NCBI GenBank assembly: GCA_003249215.1
Contig: QKJR01000003.1
Location: forward strand, 1 to 64,000
DNA from: Rhodobacterales bacterium
Lineage (GTDB): Bacteria; Pseudomonadota; Alphaproteobacteria; Rhodobacterales; Rhodobacteraceae
Direction: 5' to 3'
Length of the DNA: 64,000 bases
The notes below the pieces were generated by a model. The model was not told the origin of the DNA. It saw only the letters and a program-made list of their open reading frames with translations, and ran no database searches. Positions within the stretch are counted from its first letter, which is position 1; each line of letters starts with the position of its first letter. This document shows positions 1 to 9,019 of the stretch, one piece after another. The position numbers and the translations under genes were made by a program.

Positions 1-20
1 GGGACAGGAGAGCGCCAGCC

Positions 21-524
21 GTGGCACGGCGGTTCAGAGGATCGGAGACGTTTAAGGTGGACGCGAAGGGTCGCGTTTCCATCCCCGCTTCGTTCCGCCG
101 CGTGATCGAGGCCGGCGATCCCGACTGGGCCCCCGGACAGCGCCCGCAGATCGTCATCGTCTACGGCCCGCCCGAGCAGAACTGGCTCGAGGTCTTCACC
201 ATGGAAGCGGCCTATGAGATCGACGATCAGATCGACGCCATGCAGCGCGGCTCGCAGGAGCGCGCCGAGGCCGAAGAGAAGATGTATGAATGTTCGCACC
301 AGACCGAGATCGACAATGACGGTCGTCTGGTGCTGCCGCAGAAGCTGCGCGAGAAGGCCAATCTGAGCACCGAGGCCTATTTCGCCTCGGCCGGGACGAC
401 CTTCAGGATCTGGGATCCCGAGACCTATCGCGCCGGACAATCCGAACGCGCGCCGCGGCCGGCCAATTACGACCCGCTCGTCAATCTGCCCAAGCTCGCG
501 CCCTCCTCTGGAGGTGTGGCATGA
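21..524 (+). CDS. mraZ: Transcriptional regulator / division protein MraZ
   Basis: First gene of the dcw cluster. MraZ proteins are ring-forming DNA-binding proteins of the SpoVT-AbrB fold that bind repeats upstream of their own operon and regulate it. Two copies of the family motif are visible: DAKGRVSIP near residue 14 and DNDGRLVLP near residue 98, one per AbrB-like half. The 167-residue length fits alphaproteobacterial MraZ. The start is GTG at 21, preceded by AGGAG at 6-10. The operator repeats and main promoter would lie to the left of the window, so autoregulation cannot be checked here. The stop overlaps the rsmH start as ATGA, which implies translational coupling. Confidence 0.96.
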   Translation: MARRFRGSETFKVDAKGRVSIPASFRRVIEAGDPDWAPGQRPQIVIVYGPPEQNWLEVFTMEAAYEIDDQIDAMQRGSQERAEAEEKMYECSHQTEIDNDGRLVLPQKLREKANLSTEAYFASAGTTFRIWDPETYRAGQSERAPRPANYDPLVNLPKLAPSSGGVA

Positions 525-1552
525 CCGGGCCCGCCGCCGTTCCAGATGCCCCCCATGTTCCCGTCCTGCTGCGGCCGCTCCTCGAAGCGGTCGCGCCTGT
601 CTCTGGGGTCTGGCTCGATGGCACCTTCGGGGCAGGGGGCTACACGCGTGGTCTGCTGGCCGCCGGTGCCGATCGGGTGATCGGTGTCGACCGCGATCCG
701 GCGGTCTTCGAGATGGCGGCGGACTGGCGCGGCGCCTATGGCGACCGGCTCGTGCTGGTCGAGGGCACCTTCTCCGATCTCGACCAGTATGCCGCCGAGA
801 TCGCGCCGGATGGCCTCGATGGCGTCGTGCTCGACCTCGGCGTCTCCTCGATGCAGCTCGATCAGGCCGAGCGCGGCTTTTCCTTCATGAAGGACGGCCC
901 GCTCGACATGCGCATGGCGCAATCGGGCCCTTCGGCCGCCGATCTGGTGAACGAGGCGCCCGAGGAAGAGATCGCCGACATTCTCTATCATTACGGCGAG
1001 GAGCGCGCCTCGCGCCGGATCGCCCGCGCGATCACCGAGGCCCGCCGCACCACGCCCTTCACCACCACCCGCGAGCTGGTGGCGGTGATCGAGCGTTGCC
1101 TGCCGCGCCCGAAACCCGGCCAGAGCCACCCCGCCACCCGCAGCTTTCAGGCGCTGCGTATTGCCGTGAACGACGAATTCGGGCAACTCATCGAGGGGCT
1201 GGAGGCCGCGGAGCGCGCGCTGAAGCCGGGGGGCAAACTCGCCGTGGTCACCTTCCATTCGCTCGAGGACCGCGTCGTGAAGCGCTTCTTTCAGGCGCGC
1301 TCGGGCCGCGCGGGCGGGGGTAGCCGCTACGCGCCGATCCAGGCCGCCGAGGCGCCCGCCTTCGAGATGATCACCCGCAAGGGCGTGGGTCCCGATGACC
1401 GCGAACTCGCGGAAAACCCGCGCGCGCGCTCGGCCATCCTGCGCGCCGGGCGGCGCACCGAGGCCCCCGCGGGCACCGCCGATCGCGCCACCCTCGGCCT
1501 GCCCGCGCCCGTCCTTCAACCCTCCTCCAAACCGCACCGGTCCAGACGATGA
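521..1552 (+). CDS. rsmH: 16S rRNA (cytosine(1402)-N(4))-methyltransferase RsmH (MraW)
   Basis: Methylates N4 of C1402 in the decoding centre of 16S rRNA using S-adenosylmethionine. At 343 residues it is slightly longer than E. coli RsmH because of a basic, Pro/Ala-rich tail after about residue 300. The SAM-binding loop [10 protein letters not shown] lies at residues 33-42, followed by DRDP and by the conserved [10 protein letters not shown] and [13 protein letters not shown] blocks. The C-terminal family block [15 protein letters not shown] is also present. It sits in its usual place between mraZ and ftsL and overlaps both neighbours by 4 nt (ATGA), so it is co-transcribed and probably translationally coupled. 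Confidence 0.97.
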   Translation: MTGPAAVPDAPHVPVLLRPLLEAVAPVSGVWLDGTFGAGGYTRGLLAAGADRVIGVDRDPAVFEMAADWRGAYGDRLVLVEGTFSDLDQYAAEIAPDGLDGVVLDLGVSSMQLDQAERGFSFMKDGPLDMRMAQSGPSAADLVNEAPEEEIADILYHYGEERASRRIARAITEARRTTPFTTTRELVAVIERCLPRPKPGQSHPATRSFQALRIAVNDEFGQLIEGLEAAERALKPGGKLAVVTFHSLEDRVVKRFFQARSGRAGGGSRYAPIQAAEAPAFEMITRKGVGPDDRELAENPRARSAILRAGRRTEAPAGTADRATLGLPAPVLQPSSKPHRSRR

Positions 1553-1941
1553 GAACGCTGATCTATCTTGCTACCGCGCTGGCGGTGATGGGGCTGGCCT
1601 TCTGGGCCTACCGCGTGAACTACGAGACGCAGGACAGGCTCGGCGATCTGCGCACGATCAACCGCGAGATCGCGAGCCTGCACGAGGGGCTTGGCGTGCT
1701 TGGCGCCGAATGGGCCTATCTCAACCGGCCCGACCGGCTGCGCGAACTGGTGAACATGAACTTCACCCGGGTGCCGCTCCTGCCGCTCGCGCCCGAGCAA
1801 TTCGGCACCGCCGCCCAGGTCGCCTATCCCGCCCCCGAGGTCGCCGACGATCTCCCGCTCGGCGAGCCGATCGACGTGATCGCGACCGGCATCGACGCCA
1901 ATACTCCCGCCAACGCCCCCGCCGTGGAGGAAGGCCAATGA
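1549..1941 (+). CDS. ftsL: Cell division protein FtsL
   Basis: Small bitopic divisome protein (130 residues). A very short cytoplasmic N-terminus is followed at once by one transmembrane segment at about residues 3-21 ([20 protein letters not shown]), then a periplasmic stretch with coiled-coil character (about 25-60). FtsL proteins pair with the FtsB/DivIC homologue and FtsQ to activate FtsWI. Sequence conservation in this family is weak, so the call rests on size, topology and position between rsmH and ftsI. It overlaps both neighbours by 4 nt. The tail after about residue 95 is Ala/Pro-rich and probably disordered. Confidence 0.9.
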   Translation: MRTLIYLATALAVMGLAFWAYRVNYETQDRLGDLRTINREIASLHEGLGVLGAEWAYLNRPDRLRELVNMNFTRVPLLPLAPEQFGTAAQVAYPAPEVADDLPLGEPIDVIATGIDANTPANAPAVEEGQ

Positions 1942-3731
1942 TCCGCACCCCTCTGCGCCCGCTCGCCCGCATCCTCGACGCCCGCGCCAAGGGCGAGAAC
2001 CCCGACGCGATCGAGCGCGAGAACATCCGACTGCGCGGCGAGGCCACGCGCGACCGCGAGCGGCTGCGCGCCGAGGGGCGTCTTTTGATGATGGGGCTCT
2101 TCTTCCTCGCGGCCTTCGTTACCGTGGGGGCGCGGATGGGCACGCTCGCCGCCGCCCAGCCCGAGGAGCCGCAGCTCTCCGAAGCCGCCCCCGCGATCAT
2201 CGCGCAGCGCGCCGACATCACCGACCGCGAGGGCCGCGTGCTCGCCACCAACCTCGTGACGCACGCGCTCTATGCCCAGCCGCCGATGATGGTCGACCCC
2301 GAGCGCACCGCCGAGAAACTCGTCAAGATCTTCCCCGATCTCGATCACGACCGGCTGGTGAAGGATTTCACCGGCACCCGCAAATTCGTCTGGATCAAGA
2401 AGAAGATCAGCCCCGAGCAGATGCAGGACGTGCATGACATCGGCGATCCGGGTCTTCTGTTCGGCCCGCGCGAGATGCGGCTTTACCCGAACGGCAGCCT
2501 TGCAGCGCATATCCTCGGCGGCGCGCGCTTCGGCAATGAGGGCGTGAACTCGGCCGAGATCGTCGGCACCGCGGGCGTCGAGAAGGCTTTCGACGGCTGG
2601 CTGCGCGATCCGGCGAACGGCGGCGCGCCGCTCAAGCTCTCGATCGACCTCACCATTCAATCCGCGCTCGAGGAGATCCTCGCCGGCGGGATGAAGCTGA
2701 TGAACGCCAAGGGCGCGACCGCGATCCTGATGGAGGTGCAGACCGGCGAGATCGTGGCGATGGCCAGCCTGCCCGATTTCGACCCGAACGACCGCCCCGC
2801 GCCGCTGACCAAGGGCGACGCGTCGGACAGCCCGCTCTTCAACCGCGCGGTGCAGGGCGTCTACGAGCTCGGCTCGACCTTCAAGATCTTCGCCGTGGCG
2901 CAGGCGATGGAGCTCGGCCTCGTCAATCCCTCGACCATGGTCGCCACCGCCTCGCCGATGCGGGTGGGCAAGTTCAAGATCCACGATTTCCACAACTATG
3001 GCCCGCAGCTCTCGGTGACCGATGTGATCGTGGAATCCTCGAACGTCGGCACCGCGCGGATCGTGCAGATGATCGGCCCCGAGCGGCAGCGCGAGTTCCT
3101 GACCCGGATGGGCTTCGTCGAACCGACCCAGGTCGAGCTCGGCGAGGCGCCGACCGGCCGCCCGATCGTGCCGGCGAAATGGTCCGACATCTCGGCGATG
3201 ACGATCGGCTATGGCCACGGCCTCTCGGCGAGCCCGCTGCACCTCGCGGCCGCCTATGCGACGATCGCGAATGGCGGGCGGCGGGTCACGCCGACGCTGG
3301 TGCATGACATCGGCCACCAGCCGGGCGAGCGCGTGGTGAGCGAGGATGTGGCGCGGCGCACGATGGGCATGATGCGCGCCGTCGTCAGCCGCGGCACCGC
3401 GAGCTTCGCCGACGTCAAGGGCTATCAGGTGGCCGGCAAGACCGGCACCGCCGACAAGGCCAAGCCCACGGGCGGCTATTACAAGGACAAGGTGATCGCG
3501 ACCTTCGCCGGGGCCTTCCCCGCGACCGATCCGAAATATGTGCTCGTGCTGTCGCTCGACGAGGCCTCGACCTATGCCGCGGGCGAGACGCGCCGCACGG
3601 CGGGCTGGACCGCGGTGCCGGTGGCGGGCGAGGTGATCCGCCGGGTCGGCCCGCTGCTGGGCCTGCGCCCCGAGGAAGGCCCGACCGAGCTTGCCGGGAT
3701 CCAGCTCGTGAAGGCCAAGCTCGGGCATTGA
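1938..3731 (+). CDS. ftsI: Peptidoglycan D,D-transpeptidase FtsI (PBP3)
   Basis: Septal class B penicillin-binding protein that cross-links peptidoglycan with FtsW. At 597 residues from ATG 1938 it has an N-terminal membrane anchor around residues 50-70 (MMGLFFLAAFVTVGARMG), a pedestal/dimerisation domain with the block RADITDREGRVLATN, and a C-terminal transpeptidase domain. All three active-site motifs are present: SxxK with nucleophile Ser313 (STFK), SxN at 367-369 (SSN), and KTG at 501-503. Start 1938 overlaps the ftsL stop by 4 nt. The frame stays open upstream, but longer starts would run through ftsL and rsmH and are rejected. A 125-nt gap with a candidate promoter separates it from murE. 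Confidence 0.97.
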   Translation: MIRTPLRPLARILDARAKGENPDAIERENIRLRGEATRDRERLRAEGRLLMMGLFFLAAFVTVGARMGTLAAAQPEEPQLSEAAPAIIAQRADITDREGRVLATNLVTHALYAQPPMMVDPERTAEKLVKIFPDLDHDRLVKDFTGTRKFVWIKKKISPEQMQDVHDIGDPGLLFGPREMRLYPNGSLAAHILGGARFGNEGVNSAEIVGTAGVEKAFDGWLRDPANGGAPLKLSIDLTIQSALEEILAGGMKLMNAKGATAILMEVQTGEIVAMASLPDFDPNDRPAPLTKGDASDSPLFNRAVQGVYELGSTFKIFAVAQAMELGLVNPSTMVATASPMRVGKFKIHDFHNYGPQLSVTDVIVESSNVGTARIVQMIGPERQREFLTRMGFVEPTQVELGEAPTGRPIVPAKWSDISAMTIGYGHGLSASPLHLAAAYATIANGGRRVTPTLVHDIGHQPGERVVSEDVARRTMGMMRAVVSRGTASFADVKGYQVAGKTGTADKAKPTGGYYKDKVIATFAGAFPATDPKYVLVLSLDEASTYAAGETRRTAGWTAVPVAGEVIRRVGPLLGLRPEEGPTELAGIQLVKAKLGH

Positions 3732-3799
3732 GGGGCGGGCGGTGCGATCCTGCACCGGCCGGATCGCGCGGACGTCATGGCCTGCCGGGCTTTGTCGCG

Positions 3800-3827
3800 T
3801 TGACGCGGGCCGCGTGCCCACGATAAA
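3800..3827 (+). promoter_or_regulatory. Candidate sigma-70-type promoter for murE
   Basis: TTGACG (3800-3805) and GATAAA (3822-3827) are separated by 16 nt in the ftsI-murE gap; they match the consensus at 5/6 and 4/6 positions. Transcription would begin near 3834, between the two possible murE start codons, leaving the GGAG at 3844-3847 in the leader. Read by eye only; no transcription data. Confidence 0.4.
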
Positions 3828-3856
3828 TGGCTGCAACCAAAACGGAGCCACAAGAT

Positions 3857-5341
3857 ATGGGGAACGGTGCCAAGCCTCTGAGCGAACTCGGGCTGACCGC
3901 CCTGACCGGCGGGGATGTCGCGCTCACCGGGATTTCGGTCGACAGCCGTCTGGTCAAGCCCGGTCATCTTTTTGCGGCCCTGCCGGGCACCAAGGCGCAT
4001 GGCGCGTCCTTCCTGCCCGCGGTGCTCGAAAAGGGCGCGGGGGCGATCCTGACCGATCGCGCGGGCGCCGAGATCGCGCGCCCGCTGATTGCGGGGACCG
4101 AGGTCGCGCTGGTGGTGACCGAGGATCCGCGTCAGGCGCTGGCCTTTGCCTGCGCGCTCTTCTTCGGCGCGCAACCCGCGACGATGATTGCGGTGACCGG
4201 CACCAATGGCAAGACGAGCGTGGCCACCTTCACCCGGCAGATCTGGGCCGCGATGGGGCTCGAGGCCGCCAATATCGGCACGACCGGCGTCGAGGGCGCC
4301 TATACCGCCCCCTCGGCCCATACCACGCCCGAGCCGGTGACGCTGCACCGCCTGCTTGCCGATATGGCCGCGGCGGGTGTCACCCATGCGGCGATGGAGG
4401 CAAGCTCGCACGGGCTCGCGCAGCGCCGGCTGGACGGGGTGCGGCTCACTGCTGCCGCCTTCACCAATTTCACCCAAGACCACCTCGATTATCACGCGAC
4501 CTTCGAGGAATATTTCGCCGCCAAGGCCGGGCTCTTCACCCGGGTCCTGCCCGAAGATGGCGTGGCGGTGATCAATACCGACGATCCGCGCGGGGTCGAG
4601 CTTGTGGAACTGGCCAAGGCGCGCGGGCAGCAGGTGATCCGGGTCGGGCACGGCCCGGGCTGCGATCTGCGGGTGCTCGGGCAGCGCTATGACGCGACCG
4701 GGCAGGATCTGCGCTTCGAGTGGCAGGGTGCGGCGCATATGGCGCGGCTGCCGCTCATCGGGGGCTTTCAGGCGATGAACGTGCTGACGGCCGCGGGCCT
4801 CGCCATCGGCTGCGGTGCGAAGGGCGCGGATGTCTTCGCCACGCTGCCGCGGCTCGGCACGGTGCGCGGCCGGATGCAACTGGCGGCCACGCGCGAGACT
4901 GGCGCGACCGTCTTTGTCGATTACGCCCATACCCCCGATGCGGTCGCGACCGCGATCGGCGCGCTGCGCCCGCATGTGATGGGGCGGCTGATTGCCATCG
5001 TGGGCGCGGGCGGCGACCGGGATCGCACGAAACGCCCCCTGATGGGCCGCGCCGCGGCCGAAGCGGCCGATCAGGTCATCGTCACCGACGACAACCCCCG
5101 CACCGAGGACCCGGCGTTGATCCGCGCCGCGGTGATGGAGGGCGCGGGCCCGGAGGCGCTGGAGGTCGGCGACCGCGCCGAGGCGATCCTGCGCGGGGTC
5201 GATATGCTCGGCCCGGGCGATGCGCTCCTGATTTGCGGCAAGGGGCATGAGAGCGGTCAGGTGATTGGCACCGATATTTTCCCCTTTGACGATGCCGAGC
5301 AGGCTTCGGTAGCAGTGGCGGCGCTGGAAGGGAAAATCTGA
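3857..5341 (+). CDS. murE: UDP-N-acetylmuramoyl-L-alanyl-D-glutamate--2,6-diaminopimelate ligase MurE
   Basis: Adds meso-diaminopimelate to UDP-MurNAc-dipeptide in the cytoplasm. From ATG 3857 it is 494 residues, typical for MurE. The ATP-binding loop VTGTNGKT is at residues 113-120, and the DNPR motif that selects meso-DAP rather than lysine is at 412-415, close to its E. coli position. An in-frame ATG at 3827 would give a 504-residue form, but it has no ribosome-binding site and lies within or just after a candidate promoter. ATG 3857 has GGAG 9 nt upstream and is preferred. The stop overlaps the murF start (TGATG). Confidence 0.97.
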   Translation: MGNGAKPLSELGLTALTGGDVALTGISVDSRLVKPGHLFAALPGTKAHGASFLPAVLEKGAGAILTDRAGAEIARPLIAGTEVALVVTEDPRQALAFACALFFGAQPATMIAVTGTNGKTSVATFTRQIWAAMGLEAANIGTTGVEGAYTAPSAHTTPEPVTLHRLLADMAAAGVTHAAMEASSHGLAQRRLDGVRLTAAAFTNFTQDHLDYHATFEEYFAAKAGLFTRVLPEDGVAVINTDDPRGVELVELAKARGQQVIRVGHGPGCDLRVLGQRYDATGQDLRFEWQGAAHMARLPLIGGFQAMNVLTAAGLAIGCGAKGADVFATLPRLGTVRGRMQLAATRETGATVFVDYAHTPDAVATAIGALRPHVMGRLIAIVGAGGDRDRTKRPLMGRAAAEAADQVIVTDDNPRTEDPALIRAAVMEGAGPEALEVGDRAEAILRGVDMLGPGDALLICGKGHESGQVIGTDIFPFDDAEQASVAVAALEGKI

Positions 5342-6795
5342 TGCCTGCACTCTGGACCTCTGCCGAGATCGCCACCGCCACCGGGGGCGAGGCCACGCGC
5401 GATTTCACCCTGTCCGGGCTCTCGATCGACACCCGTTCGATCAAGTCCGGTGATCTCTTCATCGCGCTCAAGGATATCCGCGACGGGCATGATTTCGTGG
5501 CCGATGCGCTCAAGAAGGGCGCCGCCGGCGCGCTCGTGAGCCGGATCCCCGAGGGCTGCACCCCATCGGATCCGCTGGTGATCGTGCCCGATGTGCTCGC
5601 CGCGCTCGGCGATCTCGGCCGGGCCGGGCGGGCGCGCTCGCGGGCACGGGTGATCGCGGTCACGGGCTCCGTCGGCAAGACCTCGACCAAGGAGATGCTG
5701 CGCGCGGTTCTGGGCGCGCAGGGCCATGTCCATGCCGCCGAGGCGAGCTTCAACAACCATTGGGGGGTGCCGATCACGCTCGCCCGGATGCCGCGTGACG
5801 CCGATTTCGCGGTGATCGAGATCGGCATGAGCAACCCCGGCGAGATTGCGCCGCTCGCGCGTATGGCGCGGCCCCATGCGGCGATGATCACCACCGTGGC
5901 CCCGGCCCATCTCGAGGCCTTCGGCAGCCTCGAGGGGATCGCCGCGGAAAAGGCCGCGATCTGCGAGGGGGTGGAGCCGGGGGGCCTCGTGGTGCTGCCC
6001 GACGATCTGCCGGTCTCGGGGCTGCTCTTCGATGTGGCGCGCGGCAAGGGATTGAAAACGCTCGGCTTCGGCGCCGATCCCGCGGGGGATTACGTGCTCG
6101 ATGCGGTGCGGATCGAGGGCGATGTGACGGTCGCGACCGCGCATCGCCAAGGTGCCGCGCCCTTCGTCTTCAAGGTGCAGAGCCCGGGGCGCCATTTCGC
6201 GGGCAATGCGCTTGGGGTCATCGCGCTTTGCGCGGGGCTCGGGCTCGATCCGGCGGTCGTCGCGCTCGACATCGGGCTCTGGGCGCCGCCCGCGGGGCGT
6301 GGCGCGCGCGAGCGGATCTATATGGATATCGTCGATGAGGGCGACAGTTTTGATCTCTTCGACGATGCCTTCAACGCCAATCCGGCCTCGATGACCGCAG
6401 GCCTCGCGGTTCTGGCGGGCGCCCGTCCGCGCGACGGGGTGGGGCGCGTGAAACGCGGCCGCCGGGTGGCGATTCTGGGCGATATGCTGGAACTCGGGCC
6501 CGACGAATTGGCGCTGCATGCCGCGATCGCGGCCGATCCGGCGATGGCGGCGATCGACATCGTCCATCTGGCCGGGCCGCGGATGGCCGCGCTCTATGAG
6601 GCGCTGCCACGCGCGAAACGCGGCGAATATTACCAGACCGCGGCGGAACTGGCCGCCCGCGCTGCCCATCTCGCCGATGCGGGCGATGTGGTGCTGGTCA
6701 AGGGCTCGAAAGGCGCCAAGGTCAGCCTCGTGGTCGAGGCGCTCAAGAAACGTGGCCTGCCGGAGGCCGCAGACGTGCATAAAGGGAAAGAGTAA
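5341..6795 (+). CDS. murF: UDP-N-acetylmuramoyl-tripeptide--D-alanyl-D-alanine ligase MurF
   Basis: Cytoplasmic ligase that attaches D-Ala-D-Ala to UDP-MurNAc-tripeptide, the last step of nucleotide-linked precursor synthesis. It has 484 residues. The Mur-ligase N-terminal substrate domain ([17 protein letters not shown]) is followed by the P-loop VTGSVGKTS at residues 107-115 and the central block [10 protein letters not shown] that is characteristic of MurF. The middle and C-terminal domains follow, with [11 protein letters not shown] and an ILGDMLELG block. It overlaps murE upstream and mraY downstream by one base each (TGATG and TAATG), so murE-murF-mraY form a tightly coupled unit. Confidence 0.97.
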   Translation: MPALWTSAEIATATGGEATRDFTLSGLSIDTRSIKSGDLFIALKDIRDGHDFVADALKKGAAGALVSRIPEGCTPSDPLVIVPDVLAALGDLGRAGRARSRARVIAVTGSVGKTSTKEMLRAVLGAQGHVHAAEASFNNHWGVPITLARMPRDADFAVIEIGMSNPGEIAPLARMARPHAAMITTVAPAHLEAFGSLEGIAAEKAAICEGVEPGGLVVLPDDLPVSGLLFDVARGKGLKTLGFGADPAGDYVLDAVRIEGDVTVATAHRQGAAPFVFKVQSPGRHFAGNALGVIALCAGLGLDPAVVALDIGLWAPPAGRGARERIYMDIVDEGDSFDLFDDAFNANPASMTAGLAVLAGARPRDGVGRVKRGRRVAILGDMLELGPDELALHAAIAADPAMAAIDIVHLAGPRMAALYEALPRAKRGEYYQTAAELAARAAHLADAGDVVLVKGSKGAKVSLVVEALKKRGLPEAADVHKGKE

Positions 6796-7877
6796 TGCTC
6801 TATTGGCTGGCCAATCTGTCGGACGGGGGGGATTTCTTCAACCTTTTCCGCTACATCACCTTCCGCGCCGGGGCGGCCTTCTTCACCGCGCTGATCTTCG
6901 GCTTCCTCTTTGGCCGGCCCCTGATCGACATCCTGCGCCGCAAGCAGGGCAAGGGCCAGCCGATCCGCACCGACGGGCCGCAGACCCATTTCGCCAAGGC
7001 CGGCACGCCGACGATGGGGGGCTTGCTGATCCTCTCGGCGATGCTCGTCTCGACGCTGCTCTGGGCGCGGCTCGACAATGGCTATGTCTGGATCGTGCTC
7101 GGCGTGACCTATGGCTATGCGCTGATCGGCTTCGCCGATGACTACGCCAAGGTGACCAAGCAGAACGTGAAAGGGGTCAGCTCGCGGGTGCGGATGATCC
7201 TTGGGCTGCTGCTGGCGGCGGTCGCCGGGATTGCGGCGGCCTGGCTGCATCCGGCGAACCTGACCGGGCAGCTTGCGCTCCCGATCTTCAAGGATGCGCT
7301 GATCAATCTGGGCATCTTCTTCGTGCCCTTCGCGATGATCGTGATCGTGGGCGCGGCCAATGCGGTGAACCTGACCGACGGGCTCGACGGGCTCGCGATC
7401 ATGCCCGCGATGATTGCGGCGGGCACGCTCGGCGCCATCGCCTATGTGGTGGGCCGCGTCGATTTCACCGAATATCTGGGCGTGCATTTCGTGCCGGGCA
7501 CGGGCGAGCTCTTCGTCTTCACCGCGGCGCTGATCGGCGGCGGCCTCGGGTTCCTGTGGTATAACGCGCCCCCCGCTGCGGTCTTCATGGGCGATACCGG
7601 CAGCCTCGCGCTCGGCGGCGCACTGGGCGCGATCGCCGTCTGCACCAAGCACGAGCTGGTTCTGGCCATCGTCGGCGGGCTCTTCGTGGTCGAGGCGATG
7701 TCGGTGATCATTCAGGTCGCCTATTTCAAGCGCACCGGCAAGCGCGTCTTCCTGATGGCGCCGATCCACCACCATTTCGAGAAGAAGGGCTGGGCCGAGC
7801 CGCAGATCGTCATCCGCTTCTGGATCATCTCGCTGATCCTCGCGCTGATTGGTCTGGCGACGCTGAAGATCCGCTGA
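6795..7877 (+). CDS. mraY: Phospho-N-acetylmuramoyl-pentapeptide-transferase MraY
   Basis: Integral membrane enzyme that moves phospho-MurNAc-pentapeptide onto undecaprenyl phosphate to form lipid I. It is 360 residues, the normal length, with about ten hydrophobic segments. Family signatures are present in order: the Asp-rich FADDYAKV, the [10 protein letters not shown] catalytic loop, [12 protein letters not shown], and the HHHFEKKGW cytoplasmic block near the C-terminus. It is the last gene of the first dcw block. After a GGGGCC-AA-GGCCCC hairpin comes a gene on the opposite strand, so the usual continuation into murD is interrupted here. Confidence 0.98.
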   Translation: MLYWLANLSDGGDFFNLFRYITFRAGAAFFTALIFGFLFGRPLIDILRRKQGKGQPIRTDGPQTHFAKAGTPTMGGLLILSAMLVSTLLWARLDNGYVWIVLGVTYGYALIGFADDYAKVTKQNVKGVSSRVRMILGLLLAAVAGIAAAWLHPANLTGQLALPIFKDALINLGIFFVPFAMIVIVGAANAVNLTDGLDGLAIMPAMIAAGTLGAIAYVVGRVDFTEYLGVHFVPGTGELFVFTAALIGGGLGFLWYNAPPAAVFMGDTGSLALGGALGAIAVCTKHELVLAIVGGLFVVEAMSVIIQVAYFKRTGKRVFLMAPIHHHFEKKGWAEPQIVIRFWIISLILALIGLATLKIR

Positions 7878-7879
7878 GC

Positions 7880-7893
7880 GGGGCCAAGGCCCC
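7880..7893. terminator. Hairpin between mraY and the convergent HNH gene
   Basis: GGGGCC-AA-GGCCCC is a perfect 6-bp stem immediately after the mraY stop, followed within about 10 nt by TTTT (7904-7907). It would serve as a short terminator for mraY. The T run is displaced from the stem, so intrinsic termination is plausible but not strong. Confidence 0.4.
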
Positions 7894-7906
7894 TCGCGCG
7901 GAGTTT

Positions 7907-8887
7907 TCAACCCATGGGGTAATGGATTTCTCGCGCGATCTTGAAGCGCAAATGCCGCTTGAGAAGCGCGAGATCGGAGGGATCTTCCTGCATGTGAATC
8001 ATCCGGTGACAGGTTGGGCACAGCACCATGAAGTCATCGGGGATTTTATAACGACGTGTTTCTCCTTCACCGAGGCCACGCAAGGGGGCTGCGTGGTGTA
8101 CGTCCAGCGGTGTTCGCTCCGGTGATCCGATGTAACCATAGTCTAATTTCGGATCGAGCCCGCAGCATTGGCATTTTAGGGCGGCCATAGCCTTTAAAAC
8201 GCTGCGGCGGACATGTGGCGCGCGTTCGATCCTACGCGATAGAATATACCGCCGGGTTTCCTCGATATCGGCAGAGCCTGACTCGTCTTGCATCACATCG
8301 GCCGGTGTTATGCCGCCCCGATTTACCAAGGCCTCATAGGCCGACAACATCTGGTGTAGGTCGTTGGCCAGCCGGTCATCCCGCAAGTCAGCCAACTGAT
8401 AGGTTCTGCCAAAGGCATGCCCTGCCTCGTAACCTGCGGGCAAACCCATCTCCGAGCCCAGATTGATAGATGCAGTCGAGAAATATTCCGCAAATTCCGG
8501 GACGCGGTCCGCTATATCACGGGCGCGCCGCGCCAAGACTTCGCGGCCACGCGCGGGGCCGTACTCCTGATAAATTTCGGTTGTGCCCTGATTCATCGAA
8601 AGGGTGACCGTTAGGTCCTGCGGATTGATGAGATAGACGACGTAATAGCCCTTAGTGGCACTCTCGGTGACCAATGGGTCAAAGAAGCCGAGCCACGGAA
8701 CTGCGGCCCAGGTGCCTTGGCCAACGCTCGCCTTTACCCTCAACTCGAACGGCCAAAGCACAAGCGCCTTCTTTGCATCGATTGCCAGATCGTGTCGCAC
8801 GAAGTCGCCGAATGCCGATTTGGTAAAGGGCTTCATCCTTTCCTTGGCGTAATTCTCTGTGATGTGACGCAACTTCTCGGAAAGCAT
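7907..8887 (-). CDS. MrcB-domain (DUF3578-like) HNH endonuclease, candidate type IV restriction enzyme
   Basis: 326 residues, inserted on the opposite strand between mraY and murD. The N-terminal half (about 45-130) reads like the MrcB/McrB N-terminal domain (DUF3578): GQGTWAAVPWLGFFDP, then YYVVYLI and a LSMNQGTTE block. The C-terminus carries an HNH module with zinc-type cysteines: C239-x2-C242, HH at 264-265, and C290-x2-C293-H294 with H298. That pairing is known from modification-dependent (McrA/ScoMcrA-like) nucleases that cut methylated or otherwise modified DNA. Start ATG at 8887 has GAGGG at 8895-8899. Its base composition is visibly more AT-rich (about 55% GC in a sampled 60-nt stretch) and its codon use is less biased than its neighbours, which points to horizontal acquisition. 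Activity and substrate are inferred. Confidence 0.82.
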   Translation of the reverse strand: MLSEKLRHITENYAKERMKPFTKSAFGDFVRHDLAIDAKKALVLWPFELRVKASVGQGTWAAVPWLGFFDPLVTESATKGYYVVYLINPQDLTVTLSMNQGTTEIYQEYGPARGREVLARRARDIADRVPEFAEYFSTASINLGSEMGLPAGYEAGHAFGRTYQLADLRDDRLANDLHQMLSAYEALVNRGGITPADVMQDESGSADIEETRRYILSRRIERAPHVRRSVLKAMAALKCQCCGLDPKLDYGYIGSPERTPLDVHHAAPLRGLGEGETRRYKIPDDFMVLCPTCHRMIHMQEDPSDLALLKRHLRFKIAREIHYPMG

Positions 8888-9019
8888 AAGCGAACCCTCA
8901 GATAAATATGTGCGAATCTATGTGCGCGTTTACGGTTAACGCAAGCGACGGCTATGGCCCAAGAACTTCTTGAGTGCACCGAGTGCATCACCTAGGTCTA
9001 GGGAAACCCGTGAGCTGTC

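Noticed and set aside
1824-3851. Long minus-strand open frame (675 codons) opposite ftsI
   Set aside because: Antisense shadow of a high-GC gene; His/Arg/Ala/Gly-rich translation, no domain, no ribosome-binding site, and ftsI has all catalytic motifs.
3827-3857. ATG 3827 as the murE start
   Set aside because: No ribosome-binding site and it coincides with a candidate -10 region; ATG 3857 has GGAG at proper spacing.
3572-5350. Minus-strand open frame (592 codons) opposite murE
   Set aside because: Same cause: third-position GC bias leaves the opposite strand open. No recognisable protein features.
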